DNA of 64,000 bases, taken from assembly GCA_903915535.1 (NCBI GenBank), contig CAIWTJ010000272.1:1-64000 (forward strand), given 5' to 3'. Shown piece by piece: positions 27,150-36,965 of this stretch. A program made the translations under genes and the position numbers. Positions within the stretch are counted from its first letter, which is position 1; every line of letters starts with the position of its first letter. The notes beneath the pieces are model-generated. The model made no database searches. It was given only the letters and a program-made list of their open reading frames with translations, and was not told where the DNA came from. This stretch comes from Enhydrobacter aerosaccus. GTDB lineage: Bacteria; Pseudomonadota; Alphaproteobacteria; Reyranellales; Reyranellaceae.

Positions 27150-27759
27150 GGCGTTACAGCCTTCTCCGGGCGGCATTCGAGGCCCGAACGAGCGCGTCAT
27201 GCTGGTGAGCTCGCGCTCTGCCGTGTGGGAGCCACTGCCGGCGCCAATGGTACCCGTCGATCCGGTCGCCGAGATCATGGACCCGATCTGGGATCATCGT
27301 GCCGGCTCGCGCTGGACGCCCGATCTCGTGCACTGCCGGTTTGTCGACACGCTGAACACCCTGCAGCGCCTGCCAGGACGCGCCAAATTCAACTTTCGCA
27401 CGTTGCTCGGCCAGATCGCCGACTGCGAGCCCGATCCCGATTACGTGCCCCTCACGCCGCCGACGCCGGCGCAGATCACCCTGGCGGACTGGACCTGGCG
27501 CGAGGTGATCGGCCTGAACGACGAGGCCCGGTGGATTGTTGTCGGGATGGCCGCCGAGCTTGGCGTGCGGGCGATCGCGCGCAAGATGCTGAAGCAGGGG
27601 ATTGCCGACGTCACGAAAAGCACGGTGGCACGGCGCTATATCGACGAGCGCCGCCGGCTCGCCGCGCACTGGCAAACTCGCCGGGCCGAACCCTGCGCCA
27701 TGATCGACGCCTCGACGTTCAATCGGTGGCGCTCGCTGTTCGAGAACGCAAGAAAATGA
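27109..27759 (+). CDS. Hypothetical phage protein
   Basis: 216 aa; HTH-like C-terminal region; start lies inside the iteron array. Confidence 0.55.
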   Translation: MKRPLQTPLQERYTALQPSPGGIRGPNERVMLVSSRSAVWEPLPAPMVPVDPVAEIMDPIWDHRAGSRWTPDLVHCRFVDTLNTLQRLPGRAKFNFRTLLGQIADCEPDPDYVPLTPPTPAQITLADWTWREVIGLNDEARWIVVGMAAELGVRAIARKMLKQGIADVTKSTVARRYIDERRRLAAHWQTRRAEPCAMIDASTFNRWRSLFENARK

Positions 27760-27849
27760 CCGGGACAGATGGGACAGTATTTGACTAGAAATCTGTCACC
27801 ATCGGCGTAGCACGCGCTCACCGGTCACCCCAGCCCCTCAGAGCCCCGA

Positions 27850-28473
27850 ATGACAGGCCCGTTCAAGATCAGGGTCGTTTCGGATATCGACCGCATCGTC
27901 GCGAACCTCGATGACGCGGCAAAGCGGCAGGTGCCTTTCGCGATCGCCCGCGCCCTCACCATGACGGCCCGCGATGCTCAGGGCGACGTACGCGCCGAGC
28001 TGCCGAGCCACTTCACACTGCGCAACAATTGGACGAGCTCTGGCATCCGGATCACGCCGGCCACCAAGAGCTCACCCGAGGCCATCGTCGGCTCGCTCGA
28101 GCCGTACATGCAGCGCCAGGAGACAGGCGGCACGAGGACGGCGCGCGATCACTCCCGCGTCGCGGTGCCGGTGAAGGCCAAGCGCAACAAGCGTGACCGC
28201 ATCCCCAAGGGCCAACGGCCTGCGGCGATGAAGGGCAAGCCCCGTGTGCTGCTGATCAACGGCAGCAACATCATTCAAACCAAGGGCGGGCAAGGCATCC
28301 TGCAGCGCGTGGGTCGTGAGCGCTATCCGTTGCAGGTGGTCTACTGGATGAAGCGAGGCGTTAAGATCAAGCCACGCTTCGGCTTCAAGGCCACGACGTT
28401 CGCCACCATCGCCCAGCGCTTCGGTCCCAACCTCACGGCCGCCCTCAGTCAGGCCATGGGTCACATGGGCTAG
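27850..28473 (+). CDS. Putative phage minor structural protein
   Basis: Basic 207 aa protein directly upstream of the packaging genes. Confidence 0.45.
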   Translation: MTGPFKIRVVSDIDRIVANLDDAAKRQVPFAIARALTMTARDAQGDVRAELPSHFTLRNNWTSSGIRITPATKSSPEAIVGSLEPYMQRQETGGTRTARDHSRVAVPVKAKRNKRDRIPKGQRPAAMKGKPRVLLINGSNIIQTKGGQGILQRVGRERYPLQVVYWMKRGVKIKPRFGFKATTFATIAQRFGPNLTAALSQAMGHMG

Positions 28474-28624
28474 AGCTCGAGCGTCGTCGACGCCTCGAGA
28501 TCGCAACGGGTCCCTCTGTGCCACCCCCACCCACACGGGTAACGCGCACCGCTTACGTTCGGCAGTCGCAGCGGTTTTTCGCAGCCTAAACAGGGCTAAA
28601 GACCAAGCCTTAACAGGGTCTAAA

Positions 28625-29248
28625 ATGGCGACAATTAGCAAGGGCGAGTTCGCCAGACGGCGCAACGTCTCGCCCGCGCGCGTGTCGCAATGGATCGCCT
28701 CGGGCCAGATCCCGAAAGAGGCGATCAAGGGCGAGGGGCGTTACGCCCAGATCGACGAGGAGCTCGCGCTCGCGCACCTGAACGGCGCGCTCAGCATCGA
28801 TCAGCGTCACGCGAACGGCCTGGCGACGAACCTCGACATGCCGGCGTCCGTCGCGACGGTGCCGGCCGAGCCTGGCGCGCCCGTCCAGCCGGCGCCGGTC
28901 GTGGCCGATACGGTCGAGCGCCGGATCGCCCAGCAGCGCCTCGAGCAGCTCGAGCGCGGCAACCGCGAGGCGGTGCGGAACGAGGCGATCGCGAACGGCG
29001 AGCTCTGCGACGCCCAAGAGGCGCGCCGCGAAGTGAGCCGCGAGCTGCAGCGCATGATGAACCGGGTCGAGGGATCCTTTACCGAGCTCGCTGGCGCGAT
29101 CGCCGCCGAGTTCAAGGTTCCCCAGCGCGACGTCCTGCACCAGCTGCGGCTGAAATGGCGCGAGATCCGATCGGCCGCCGCGCTCGAGGCGCGGGAGCGG
29201 GCCGAACCTCTGCCCGAAACTGTCGGGCATGACCTTGGCGACCCATGA
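28625..29248 (+). CDS. Terminase small subunit (Nu1-like)
   Basis: KGEFARRRNVSPARVSQWIASGQIPKEAIKGEGRYAQID; overlaps the terminase large subunit gene. Confidence 0.7.
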   Translation: MATISKGEFARRRNVSPARVSQWIASGQIPKEAIKGEGRYAQIDEELALAHLNGALSIDQRHANGLATNLDMPASVATVPAEPGAPVQPAPVVADTVERRIAQQRLEQLERGNREAVRNEAIANGELCDAQEARREVSRELQRMMNRVEGSFTELAGAIAAEFKVPQRDVLHQLRLKWREIRSAAALEARERAEPLPETVGHDLGDP

Positions 29249-31206
29249 CCGTAATCCAGATTGCGAACGCCGTTCGGGTTGTCGGCCTGGCGGCGTCGCG
29301 GGCGTATGAGCCGCCGCCGCCGGTCAACTATCTGAAATGGGCCGAGCAGAACATCGTTTTCACCAAGCGCGAGTCGTCGCTGCCTGGCCCGTACAACCGC
29401 CGAAACTTCCCGTACCTCGACGAGATCCTGAAAGCACTCTCGCCGGATGATCCGTGCCGCATCGTCACCGAAATGTGCTCGGCACAGATCGGCAAGACGG
29501 TGGTCGGCAATATCTTTCTCGGCGGATCCATGGCGATGGATCCGAGCGACTTCCTCGTCGTGCATCCGACGGAGGAGAACGCGCGGCGATGGTCGCGGCT
29601 GAAACTCAAGCCGATGCTGCGCGGCACGACTTGCCTGAACGAGATATTTCCCGAGCGCACGCGCGACGGATCCGACTCGGTGTTCATGAAGGAGCACCGC
29701 GACGGGCTCGGCGCGATCCTGATCTCGGGCGCCAACTCGCCGGCGTCGCTGTCGCAGGTGACCATGCCGCGCCAGTCGCAGGACGACCTGGCGAAATGGG
29801 AGGTGAACAGCGCCGGCGATCCGGAGATGCAGGCCGATAGCCGGTCCGCATCGGTCGATACGGCGAAGATCTTCAAGGCCGGCACGCCGCTTGTGCTGCC
29901 GGGCTGCCGGATCACGAAAAACTATCGCGACGGCAGCCAGGAGCGTTTCTATCTGCCGTGCCCGCAGTGCGAGCACATGCAGACGCTCGAATGGGAGAAC
30001 ATGCTCGCGACCCTCGACACCGAGGAGCCTGAGCGCGCGCACTTCACCTGCGTCTCGTGCGGCTTTCCGATCGAGGAGCACCATCGCGCGGCGATGCTGC
30101 AGAAAGGCGAATGGCGGGCCGACAATCCGAAGGCCAAGCGTTATCACCGGTCGTTCTACATCTGGGGAGCGTATTCGCTTCTCAAGTCATGGGCGCAGAT
30201 CGCCCGCGACTGGATCAAGGCGCGCGGCGACTCAGCTGCCGAGCGCGTGTTCCTGAACGACACCGTCGGCCGCGCGCAGGAAACGACCGGCGAGGCGCCG
30301 AGCTGGGAGAAGCTGCGCGATCGCGCGGGCAAGTCGACCTACAAGCGCGGCGTCGTGCCGACGGGTGGCCTTGTGCTCACCGCCGGGATCGACTGCCAGC
30401 AGGATCGCGCCGAGGTGCAGGTCGTGGCTTGGGGGCCGGAGTTCCGTCGCTGGGTTGTCGATTACTTCGTCGTCCCCGGCCATATCAGCGAGAAGCGCTG
30501 CCGCGACCGGCTCGACGCGCTGCTCGAGCAGACATGGCCGAACCAGGCGGGCAATCACGTCCCGCTCGACCGATCGGCGATCGACGGCAACGCCTGGACC
30601 GAGGACGTCTGGGACTGGGCGCGAAAGCACCCGATCTCGAAACTGATCATGGTCCGCGGTCGCGGCGACGAAAGCGCCCCGCGCCTGGCGCGCGTGAAGC
30701 GCGAACGCAACGAAAGAACCGGCAAGCTGCTGAAGTACGCTCGCCGGTTTTTCAATTTCGGCGCGTCGGTGATGAAGCTCGCGCTTTATCGCGACCTGGC
30801 GAAGGAGGATCCGCTCGACCGCGGGTTTGTCGGCCTGCCCGAAGGGCTCGACGACGAATACTTTCGCCAGCTCACGGCCGAGCGCCGCGAGCCGGTAAAG
30901 CGCCAGGGCTTCACCGTGTACAGGTGGGTCAAGGATGCCGCGCAGCCGAACGAAGGCCTCGACACGATGCTGCAGGCCGAGGCCGCGGCGACAAACTACG
31001 GCGTACGCAGCCTGCCCGACCAGATCTGGGCAAAGCTCGAGGTCGAACGAGAGCAGGCGCCGAAGCCGGCGCAAGGCGATCTCGAGGACCTGATCGCCCG
31101 CGGCGTGCCGCAGTCGACCGCGCGACCCGCCGAGGAGCGCGCGCCGATCGTCGTAACGCCGGAAGCGAACGGCGTTCGGCCGCGCACGATGAAAATCGAC
31201 CTTTAG
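29245..31206 (+). CDS. Terminase large subunit, lambda gpA family
   Basis: RIVTEMCSAQIGKTVVGNIFLGGSMAMDPSDFLVVHPTEENARRWSRLKL. Confidence 0.92.
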   Translation: MTVIQIANAVRVVGLAASRAYEPPPPVNYLKWAEQNIVFTKRESSLPGPYNRRNFPYLDEILKALSPDDPCRIVTEMCSAQIGKTVVGNIFLGGSMAMDPSDFLVVHPTEENARRWSRLKLKPMLRGTTCLNEIFPERTRDGSDSVFMKEHRDGLGAILISGANSPASLSQVTMPRQSQDDLAKWEVNSAGDPEMQADSRSASVDTAKIFKAGTPLVLPGCRITKNYRDGSQERFYLPCPQCEHMQTLEWENMLATLDTEEPERAHFTCVSCGFPIEEHHRAAMLQKGEWRADNPKAKRYHRSFYIWGAYSLLKSWAQIARDWIKARGDSAAERVFLNDTVGRAQETTGEAPSWEKLRDRAGKSTYKRGVVPTGGLVLTAGIDCQQDRAEVQVVAWGPEFRRWVVDYFVVPGHISEKRCRDRLDALLEQTWPNQAGNHVPLDRSAIDGNAWTEDVWDWARKHPISKLIMVRGRGDESAPRLARVKRERNERTGKLLKYARRFFNFGASVMKLALYRDLAKEDPLDRGFVGLPEGLDDEYFRQLTAERREPVKRQGFTVYRWVKDAAQPNEGLDTMLQAEAAATNYGVRSLPDQIWAKLEVEREQAPKPAQGDLEDLIARGVPQSTARPAEERAPIVVTPEANGVRPRTMKIDL

Positions 31207-31216
31207 GAGCCAGGCC

Positions 31217-31435
31217 ATGGCGACGCCCGATCAGCTGCAGGCCTGGCTCACCGAGGCCGAGGGCGCCTATCACGCGCTGCAGATCGGCCAACGCGTGGTC
31301 ACGATCACGTCGGCCGGCGGAAAGTCGCTGACCTACTCGGCGGCAAAGCTGCCGGATCTCGCGGCGTACATCGAATCGCTCAAGCGGCAACTCGGGCTAT
31401 CTAACAACCGGCCCTTCCGGCCGATCTTGGGGTAA
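31217..31435 (+). CDS. Head-tail joining protein, gpW-like
   Basis: 72 aa; position between gpA and portal; LQAWLTEAEGAYHALQIGQRVVTI. Confidence 0.75.
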   Translation: MATPDQLQAWLTEAEGAYHALQIGQRVVTITSAGGKSLTYSAAKLPDLAAYIESLKRQLGLSNNRPFRPILG

Positions 31436-31438
31436 GGC

Positions 31439-33049
31439 ATGAGCGCACTCTCCCCTATCCTCGACCGGAACGGCCGGCCCTATGCCCGGCCGGCGCCGGC
31501 GGCGGAACGCTTCGGCGCGCTCGGCCGCACCTTCCGCGGCGCCGATCCGATCAGCCAGGAGCTGGGCGGCTGGCGCCCCGGGCTCACGTCGCCTGCCGGC
31601 GAAATGTGGGGCGAGCGCGATCCGCTCGTCGCGCGCGTTCAGGATATCGCCCGCAACAACGGCTATGCGAGCGGCATCAAGCAGACGCTTGTCGACTCGG
31701 TGATCGGCGCGAATTGGCGTCTGCGCGCGCGCCCGAATTGGCGCGTGCTCGGGATCGACTTCAAGACGTCGCTCGAATGGGCGAGCATGGTCGAGGCCAA
31801 GTGGCGCTCGCATGCCGAGGATCCCGGTTGCTGGATCGACGCCGCCCGCCGGCAGCGTCATGGCGGCCTGCTGCGCTCGCGTTTCATTTCGTGGTTCCTG
31901 TCGGGCGAGCACTGCGCGATCGCCAAGTGGCTGCCCGATCGCGTCGGGCCCGGCCGCGCGCGCTACGCTACCGCGCTGCAGCTGATCGACTCCGATCGAC
32001 TGAGCAGCCCGAACGGTGCACCCGAGTCGCCGACCCTGCGCCAGGGCGTCGAGCTCGGCACTCACGGCGAGCCGCTGGCCTATTGGTTCCGCGACGCGCA
32101 CCCGGCCGACTGGGCGAACGCGATGCAGGCGGCGACGTGGACTCGAGTCCCTCGCGAGACGGCATGGGGCCGCCCGCTCGTCCTGCACGGCTACGAAGTC
32201 GAGCGCGACGGCCAGGTGCGCGGCAAGCCGCCCATGGCGGCGATCGTCGAGACACTGCGCCTCGAGGATGTGTACGGCCGGACCGAGGCCGTGCAGCAGA
32301 TCCTGAATTCGATGTATGCCGCCACGCTCGAGACCGAGTTCGGCAGCATGGATCCGGAGACCTTCGAGTCGATCTTCGGCAAGGACAAGGATACCGGCTC
32401 GCTGAACATGCCGAGCGTCGAAATGACGTTGCGCGGCGTCAAGGTGCCGGATCTGCCGCCCGGCAAGCGTCTCAAGTTCAATTCGCTCAATCGCTCGGGC
32501 TCCAATTTCGCCGAGTTCGAGAAGGCCATGCTGCGCCGCGTGTCGGCCGGCGCCGGCCTCAGCTACGAGCAGGTGAGCAAGGACTACTCGGACAGCAACT
32601 ACTCGTCGTCTCGCGCGGCTTTCGCCGAGGCGTGGAAGTTCATGACGGGCAAGAGCTCGTTCATGGCTGCGACCGCGGCCGATCACGACTACGCGCTCTG
32701 GCTCGAGGAGGCGATCAACATCGGCGATGTCGAGCTGCCGCCGGGATCCGTCGATTTCTACGAACGCAAGGCCGATTGGTCGGCGTGCCGCTGGATCGGC
32801 CCGGGCAAGGGCTACGTCGACGAGGTCAAGGAGGTCCAGGCCTCGCAGATGAAGATCAACGTCGGCCTGTCGACGCTCGAGGAGGAGACGGCATCGCAGG
32901 GTGCCGACTGGCTCGAGAACCTCGAGCAGCTTGCCTATGAGCAGGCCGAAAAAGAGCGCCTCGGGATCAAGGACGATCCAAAGGCCGTCTACCAGGTCAA
33001 CTCGGGCGGTGGCGATCAGCCGCCGGCCAAGAAGAAAAACGAGGAGTGA
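31439..33049 (+). CDS. Portal protein, lambda gpB family
   Basis: GYASGIKQTLVDSVIGANWRLRARPNW ... GAGLSYEQVSKDYSDSNYSSSRAAFAEAWKF. Confidence 0.92.
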   Translation: MSALSPILDRNGRPYARPAPAAERFGALGRTFRGADPISQELGGWRPGLTSPAGEMWGERDPLVARVQDIARNNGYASGIKQTLVDSVIGANWRLRARPNWRVLGIDFKTSLEWASMVEAKWRSHAEDPGCWIDAARRQRHGGLLRSRFISWFLSGEHCAIAKWLPDRVGPGRARYATALQLIDSDRLSSPNGAPESPTLRQGVELGTHGEPLAYWFRDAHPADWANAMQAATWTRVPRETAWGRPLVLHGYEVERDGQVRGKPPMAAIVETLRLEDVYGRTEAVQQILNSMYAATLETEFGSMDPETFESIFGKDKDTGSLNMPSVEMTLRGVKVPDLPPGKRLKFNSLNRSGSNFAEFEKAMLRRVSAGAGLSYEQVSKDYSDSNYSSSRAAFAEAWKFMTGKSSFMAATAADHDYALWLEEAINIGDVELPPGSVDFYERKADWSACRWIGPGKGYVDEVKEVQASQMKINVGLSTLEEETASQGADWLENLEQLAYEQAEKERLGIKDDPKAVYQVNSGGGDQPPAKKKNEE

Positions 33050-33053
33050 GCGA

Positions 33054-33959
33054 ATGCGGTTTGCAAACATTGCCGGCCGCGCGTTCGATCGCCCGTTGCT
33101 CCTTCACCCGGGGCACGGCCAGACGTTGCTGGCCGCGCTCGCGGGCCTGATTGCGCGCTCGAACCTCGAGTCGCGTCTCGACGGCGAGCGGCCGCAGGCG
33201 ATGGCGTACGACGACGACGATCGCGAGCGGCCCATGCCGACGTCGTCGCTGCCGTTCGGCCTCGTCCAGTGGGAGCGCGGCAAGTGCTACGCCGAGATCG
33301 ACGGCGTCGCCGTGCTCGAGGTCGACGGAACGCTCGTGAACAAGAACGGCTATCTCGGGCCGAGCTGCGGCATGACCGGTTACGACGGCATCCGGACCCA
33401 GCTCATGGCCGCGATGGTAGATCCCACGGTGAAGGGGATCGCCCTCTACACCGAGTCGCCGGGCGGCGAGGTGTCGGGTTGTTTCGACCTGGCGAATTTC
33501 ATTCGCGAGGCGGCCAAGCAAAAGCCGATCTGGGGCATCGTCGACGGCCTGGCGGCCTCTGCGGCCTATGCGCTCGTGTCGGGCTGCACGCGGATCACCT
33601 CGAGCTCTGTCGGGCTCGTCGGGTCGATCGGCGTCATCGTCGCGCATGCCGATTTCTCCAAGATGCTCGAGAAAGACGGCATCGACGTGCAGCTGATCTT
33701 TGCCGGGGCACACAAGGCCGACGGCAATCCGTTCAATCCGCTCCCGAAGGAGGTGCGGGCCACTATCCAGGCCGAGATCGATTCGTTGTGGACGCAGTTC
33801 GCGGCCCTCGTGTCGGTCGGCCGCAAGATCTCACCGGCGGCCGTGAAGGCGCTCGAGGCGCAATGCTTCCTGGCCGGTGAGGCGCATGGCCACAAGCTCT
33901 GCGACGACGTCATGCCGCCCGACGAGGCGCTGGCCGAGTTCATCGAGTCCGTTTCCTGA
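33054..33959 (+). CDS. Phage head maturation protease (S49/ClpP-like, lambda gpC)
   Basis: IALYTESPGGEVSGCFDLANFIREAAKQKPIWGIVDGLAASAAYALVSGCTRI. Confidence 0.88.
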   Translation: MRFANIAGRAFDRPLLLHPGHGQTLLAALAGLIARSNLESRLDGERPQAMAYDDDDRERPMPTSSLPFGLVQWERGKCYAEIDGVAVLEVDGTLVNKNGYLGPSCGMTGYDGIRTQLMAAMVDPTVKGIALYTESPGGEVSGCFDLANFIREAAKQKPIWGIVDGLAASAAYALVSGCTRITSSSVGLVGSIGVIVAHADFSKMLEKDGIDVQLIFAGAHKADGNPFNPLPKEVRATIQAEIDSLWTQFAALVSVGRKISPAAVKALEAQCFLAGEAHGHKLCDDVMPPDEALAEFIESVS

Positions 33960-33988
33960 AACCGAGATCCACGACGAGGAGAGAATCT

Positions 33989-34519
33989 ATGTCCAAGGGT
34001 AACCGCACGCTGGCCTTTCTCGGGTTCGGCGGAAAGACCAAGGCCGAAACCGAGACTGAGGACGAGAAGGCCGCGCGTCTCGCCGCCGAAAAGAAGGCGA
34101 AGCAGAAAGAGGACGGCGACGATGCCGACGAGGACGACGAGGAGGACGACGACGAGAAGGACGACGCCGACGCCAAGGCGGCCAAGGCCTCGCGGAACGC
34201 CCTGCGCGCTGCCGGTCATCGACGCGGCGCCGCGGCCGAGCGCCTGCGCATCGGCGCCATCCTGAACGGCGTCGACCCGGCGAAGGCCGAGCTCGCGCTT
34301 CACTTCGCGCTGAATACCGACATGAGCCCCGACGCGGCGAAGGCCTCGCTCGCCAAGGCACCCGCCGGTGCCAGCCGAACGCCGTTCGCCGATGCCATGG
34401 CCCGCCAGCCTGGCGCCGACGTGCCGGCCGGTGCCGAACGTGCTCCCGCCGGCAAGGGCGTGTCGCTGTCCGGTCGCATGGCGGCCGATCTCACCAAGCG
34501 CGGCCTGCTCGGCAAGTAG
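33989..34519 (+). CDS. Acidic head scaffold-like protein
   Basis: Acidic coiled segment EDGDDADEDDEEDDDEKDDADAK between protease and decoration genes. Confidence 0.6.
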   Translation: MSKGNRTLAFLGFGGKTKAETETEDEKAARLAAEKKAKQKEDGDDADEDDEEDDDEKDDADAKAAKASRNALRAAGHRRGAAAERLRIGAILNGVDPAKAELALHFALNTDMSPDAAKASLAKAPAGASRTPFADAMARQPGADVPAGAERAPAGKGVSLSGRMAADLTKRGLLGK

Positions 34520-34573
34520 CCGCGGCCGCGTCCCCGCGTTCCGTCCTTTCACGAATCCAACCGGAGATAGCCC

Positions 34574-34969
34574 ATGTCCACGCTTACCGAGCGCACCTAT
34601 GTTCCCGACGTCATCAAGTCGGAGGTTGATCCCGTCCTGTCGCGCAAGCTCGTCACGATCCTGAGCGGTGCCGGCATCCTGAAAAAGGGAACGGTGCTCG
34701 GCACCGTGACCGCAACCGGCAAGATGATTCCGTACGACCCGACGGCATCGGACGGCAGCCAGCTCACGACCGTCGGCAAGCTCGCGATCCTGGGCGCCGA
34801 CGTCGACGCCACCTCGGCCGACGTGCTGAATACCCTCGTGTGGTACGCGCTCTGCTCGTTCACCACCGCAAAACTGATCTGGGGCGCCGGCGTTACGACC
34901 GGTACGCACAAGACGAACGCGTACGCGGGCCTCGCGCTCTGCTTCGCGATCCAGCGCCCGCCGGGCTGA
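34574..34969 (+). CDS. Head decoration protein, lambda gpD-like
   Basis: Position and length; ILSGAGILKKGTVLGTVT. Confidence 0.8.
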   Translation: MSTLTERTYVPDVIKSEVDPVLSRKLVTILSGAGILKKGTVLGTVTATGKMIPYDPTASDGSQLTTVGKLAILGADVDATSADVLNTLVWYALCSFTTAKLIWGAGVTTGTHKTNAYAGLALCFAIQRPPG

Positions 34970-35064
34970 TCCCGGCGCGCCAGGCCTGACTACGCACCTG
35001 CTGCGGTGCGCCACGCGCCACTCACGGCGCACCTTTCCCGTTTTCTGAACATCCGGAGACTTTC

Positions 35065-36132
35065 ATGGAGAACCTCGTTCTCGACGTTTTCAACTCGGAC
35101 GCCTTTTCGGTTACCGAGCTCAGCAAGTCGATCGACCTTGTGCCGATCAAGTGGGGCCGCCTCGGCGAGCTCAACATCTTCCCCGAGAAGGGGATTCCGA
35201 CGACGACCGTCATGGTCGAGTACCGCAACAACAAGCTGTCGATCCTGCCCACCAAGCCGCGCGGCGCGCCGGGCAGTGTCGGCGACGTCGGCCGCCGCTA
35301 TGCCAAGACGTTCGCGATCCCGCATATCCCGCACGACGATACCGTGCAGGCCGACGAGATCCAGAATGTGCGTGCCTTCGGCGGTGTGCCGCGCCTCGAG
35401 TCCGTCATGGACGTCGTGAACCGCAAGCTGCTCACCATGCGCAACAAGCACGATATCACCCTCGAGCACATGCGCGCCGGCATGATGCAGGGCAAGCTGA
35501 TCGACTTCGACGGCACGGTTCTGCTGAACCTCTTCACCGAGTTCAGCGTCACCGAGCCGACGATCGCCTTCAACTTCGACGGTCCGCCGACCGACCAGGC
35601 GATGGTCACTGCCTGCGACAAGGTCAAAGCGTGGATGGAGGACAACCTGCTCGGCGACGTGTCGACCGGGATCCGCGTCATGTGCTCCCCGACGTTCTGG
35701 CGGTACTTCATCGCGAACCCGACGGTGCTCAAGTCGTACCAGCTCTACCAGGCGATGGTCGCGAACAGCCCGAACCCGCTGCGCGACGACGTGCGCCGCG
35801 GCTTCCTGTGGCAGGACATGATCTGGGAGCAGTATCGCGCCAAGGGCTCCTATGAGAACGCCGACGGCACGTACACGAGCGCGCCGTTCCTCACCGACGG
35901 CGAGTGCCGGTTCATCCCCGAAGGCACGATGAACACGTTCTCGACCTATTTCGGGCCGCCGACGTTCATGGAAGCCGTCAACGAGCCCGGCCTGCGGTAC
36001 TTCGCGAAGGCCGTTCCCGAGCGCGCGAATCGCTGGGTCGACCTGTTCAGCCAGAGCAACCCGCTGCCCCTCTGCGAGAAGCCGGCCGTCTTGATCCGTG
36101 GCTACGCCACCGGTGGCGCCACGAACATCTAG
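35065..36132 (+). CDS. Major capsid protein, lambda gpE family
   Basis: VMVEYRNNKLSILPTKPRGAPGSVG ... FRFIPEGTMNTF-like C-terminal region; gene order. Confidence 0.9.
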   Translation: MENLVLDVFNSDAFSVTELSKSIDLVPIKWGRLGELNIFPEKGIPTTTVMVEYRNNKLSILPTKPRGAPGSVGDVGRRYAKTFAIPHIPHDDTVQADEIQNVRAFGGVPRLESVMDVVNRKLLTMRNKHDITLEHMRAGMMQGKLIDFDGTVLLNLFTEFSVTEPTIAFNFDGPPTDQAMVTACDKVKAWMEDNLLGDVSTGIRVMCSPTFWRYFIANPTVLKSYQLYQAMVANSPNPLRDDVRRGFLWQDMIWEQYRAKGSYENADGTYTSAPFLTDGECRFIPEGTMNTFSTYFGPPTFMEAVNEPGLRYFAKAVPERANRWVDLFSQSNPLPLCEKPAVLIRGYATGGATNI

Positions 36133-36150
36133 CCCGCCAGACAATGAAAG

Positions 36151-36185
36151 TGCAGCCCGGCCGAACGGCGTTCGGCCGGGCTGCA
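36151..36185. terminator. Perfect 35-bp hairpin after the capsid gene
   Basis: TGCAGCCCGGCCGAACGGCGTTCGGCCGGGCTGCA, 17-bp arms and central G; no clear T-tract. Confidence 0.65.
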
Positions 36186-36231
36186 TCGTTGATTGCCTGC
36201 GTAACCGTTGTTTCAACCCGGAGAAAGTGAC

Positions 36232-36585
36232 ATGGCACGTTTGAAGTTCTCTCGCGATTACTCCCACAAGCTCGACGACGCCGGCCGTACCCAGACGTGG
36301 CCCGCCGGATGGGAGGGCACCGTCGACAACGAGGACGTGATCAAGGCCGCGACGTCGGCAACCAAAGACGGCGAAAGGGAAATCCCGCCCGCGGCCGAGC
36401 TCGTCGGCAAGGCGCCCAAGCCCGCCGCCGAGGTCGAGATCCCGGCCGACTACGAGGATTACAACGCGGCCGATGCCGTCAATCTGGCGCACCAGCTCGG
36501 CGCCGGCGCCGACGTCAAAACGAAGGCCGACGCCCTCAAGTTCATCGCGGCCGAGGCGGCCAAGCTTAACCCGCCGCTCGTCTAA
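36232..36585 (+). CDS. Phage head protein (hypothetical)
   Basis: 117 aa from MARLKFSRDYSHKLDDAG; between capsid and tail modules. Confidence 0.55.
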   Translation: MARLKFSRDYSHKLDDAGRTQTWPAGWEGTVDNEDVIKAATSATKDGEREIPPAAELVGKAPKPAAEVEIPADYEDYNAADAVNLAHQLGAGADVKTKADALKFIAAEAAKLNPPLV

Positions 36586-36947
36586 TGGCCTGGCGCGACC
36601 TGGCCGACGATCTCGACGCGGCCACGGTCACGACGTTCGATTACGGCAACGTCTCGCTGCAAAAGATGGCAGCAGGCGTTGTCTCGGGCGATCCGATCCC
36701 GTTGCCGGCCGAGTTCGACGGCGCGTTTGTCACCCTCGACATGGGCGACGGCACGCAAGCCTCGACCGTCGGGACTGCACTCGTGATCCATTACGGGCAC
36801 CTGCCCGACGGGATCATGCTCGAGGTCAAGGATCGCTTCATTCTCGCCGATGGCCCCGCCGCCGGCGTCTATGTGATCGACGATCTGCAGCCCAATGAGG
36901 ACCGCACCGGCGCGACGGTGCGCCTGAAACGGCAGCTCAAGACGTAG
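36585..36947 (+). CDS. Head-tail joining protein (FII-like)
   Basis: Position and size; VDGPAAGVYVIDDLQPNEDRTGATVRLKRQLKT-like end. Confidence 0.55.
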   Translation: MAWRDLADDLDAATVTTFDYGNVSLQKMAAGVVSGDPIPLPAEFDGAFVTLDMGDGTQASTVGTALVIHYGHLPDGIMLEVKDRFILADGPAAGVYVIDDLQPNEDRTGATVRLKRQLKT

Positions 36948-36965
36948 CAGCTCGAGGATCTCCGC

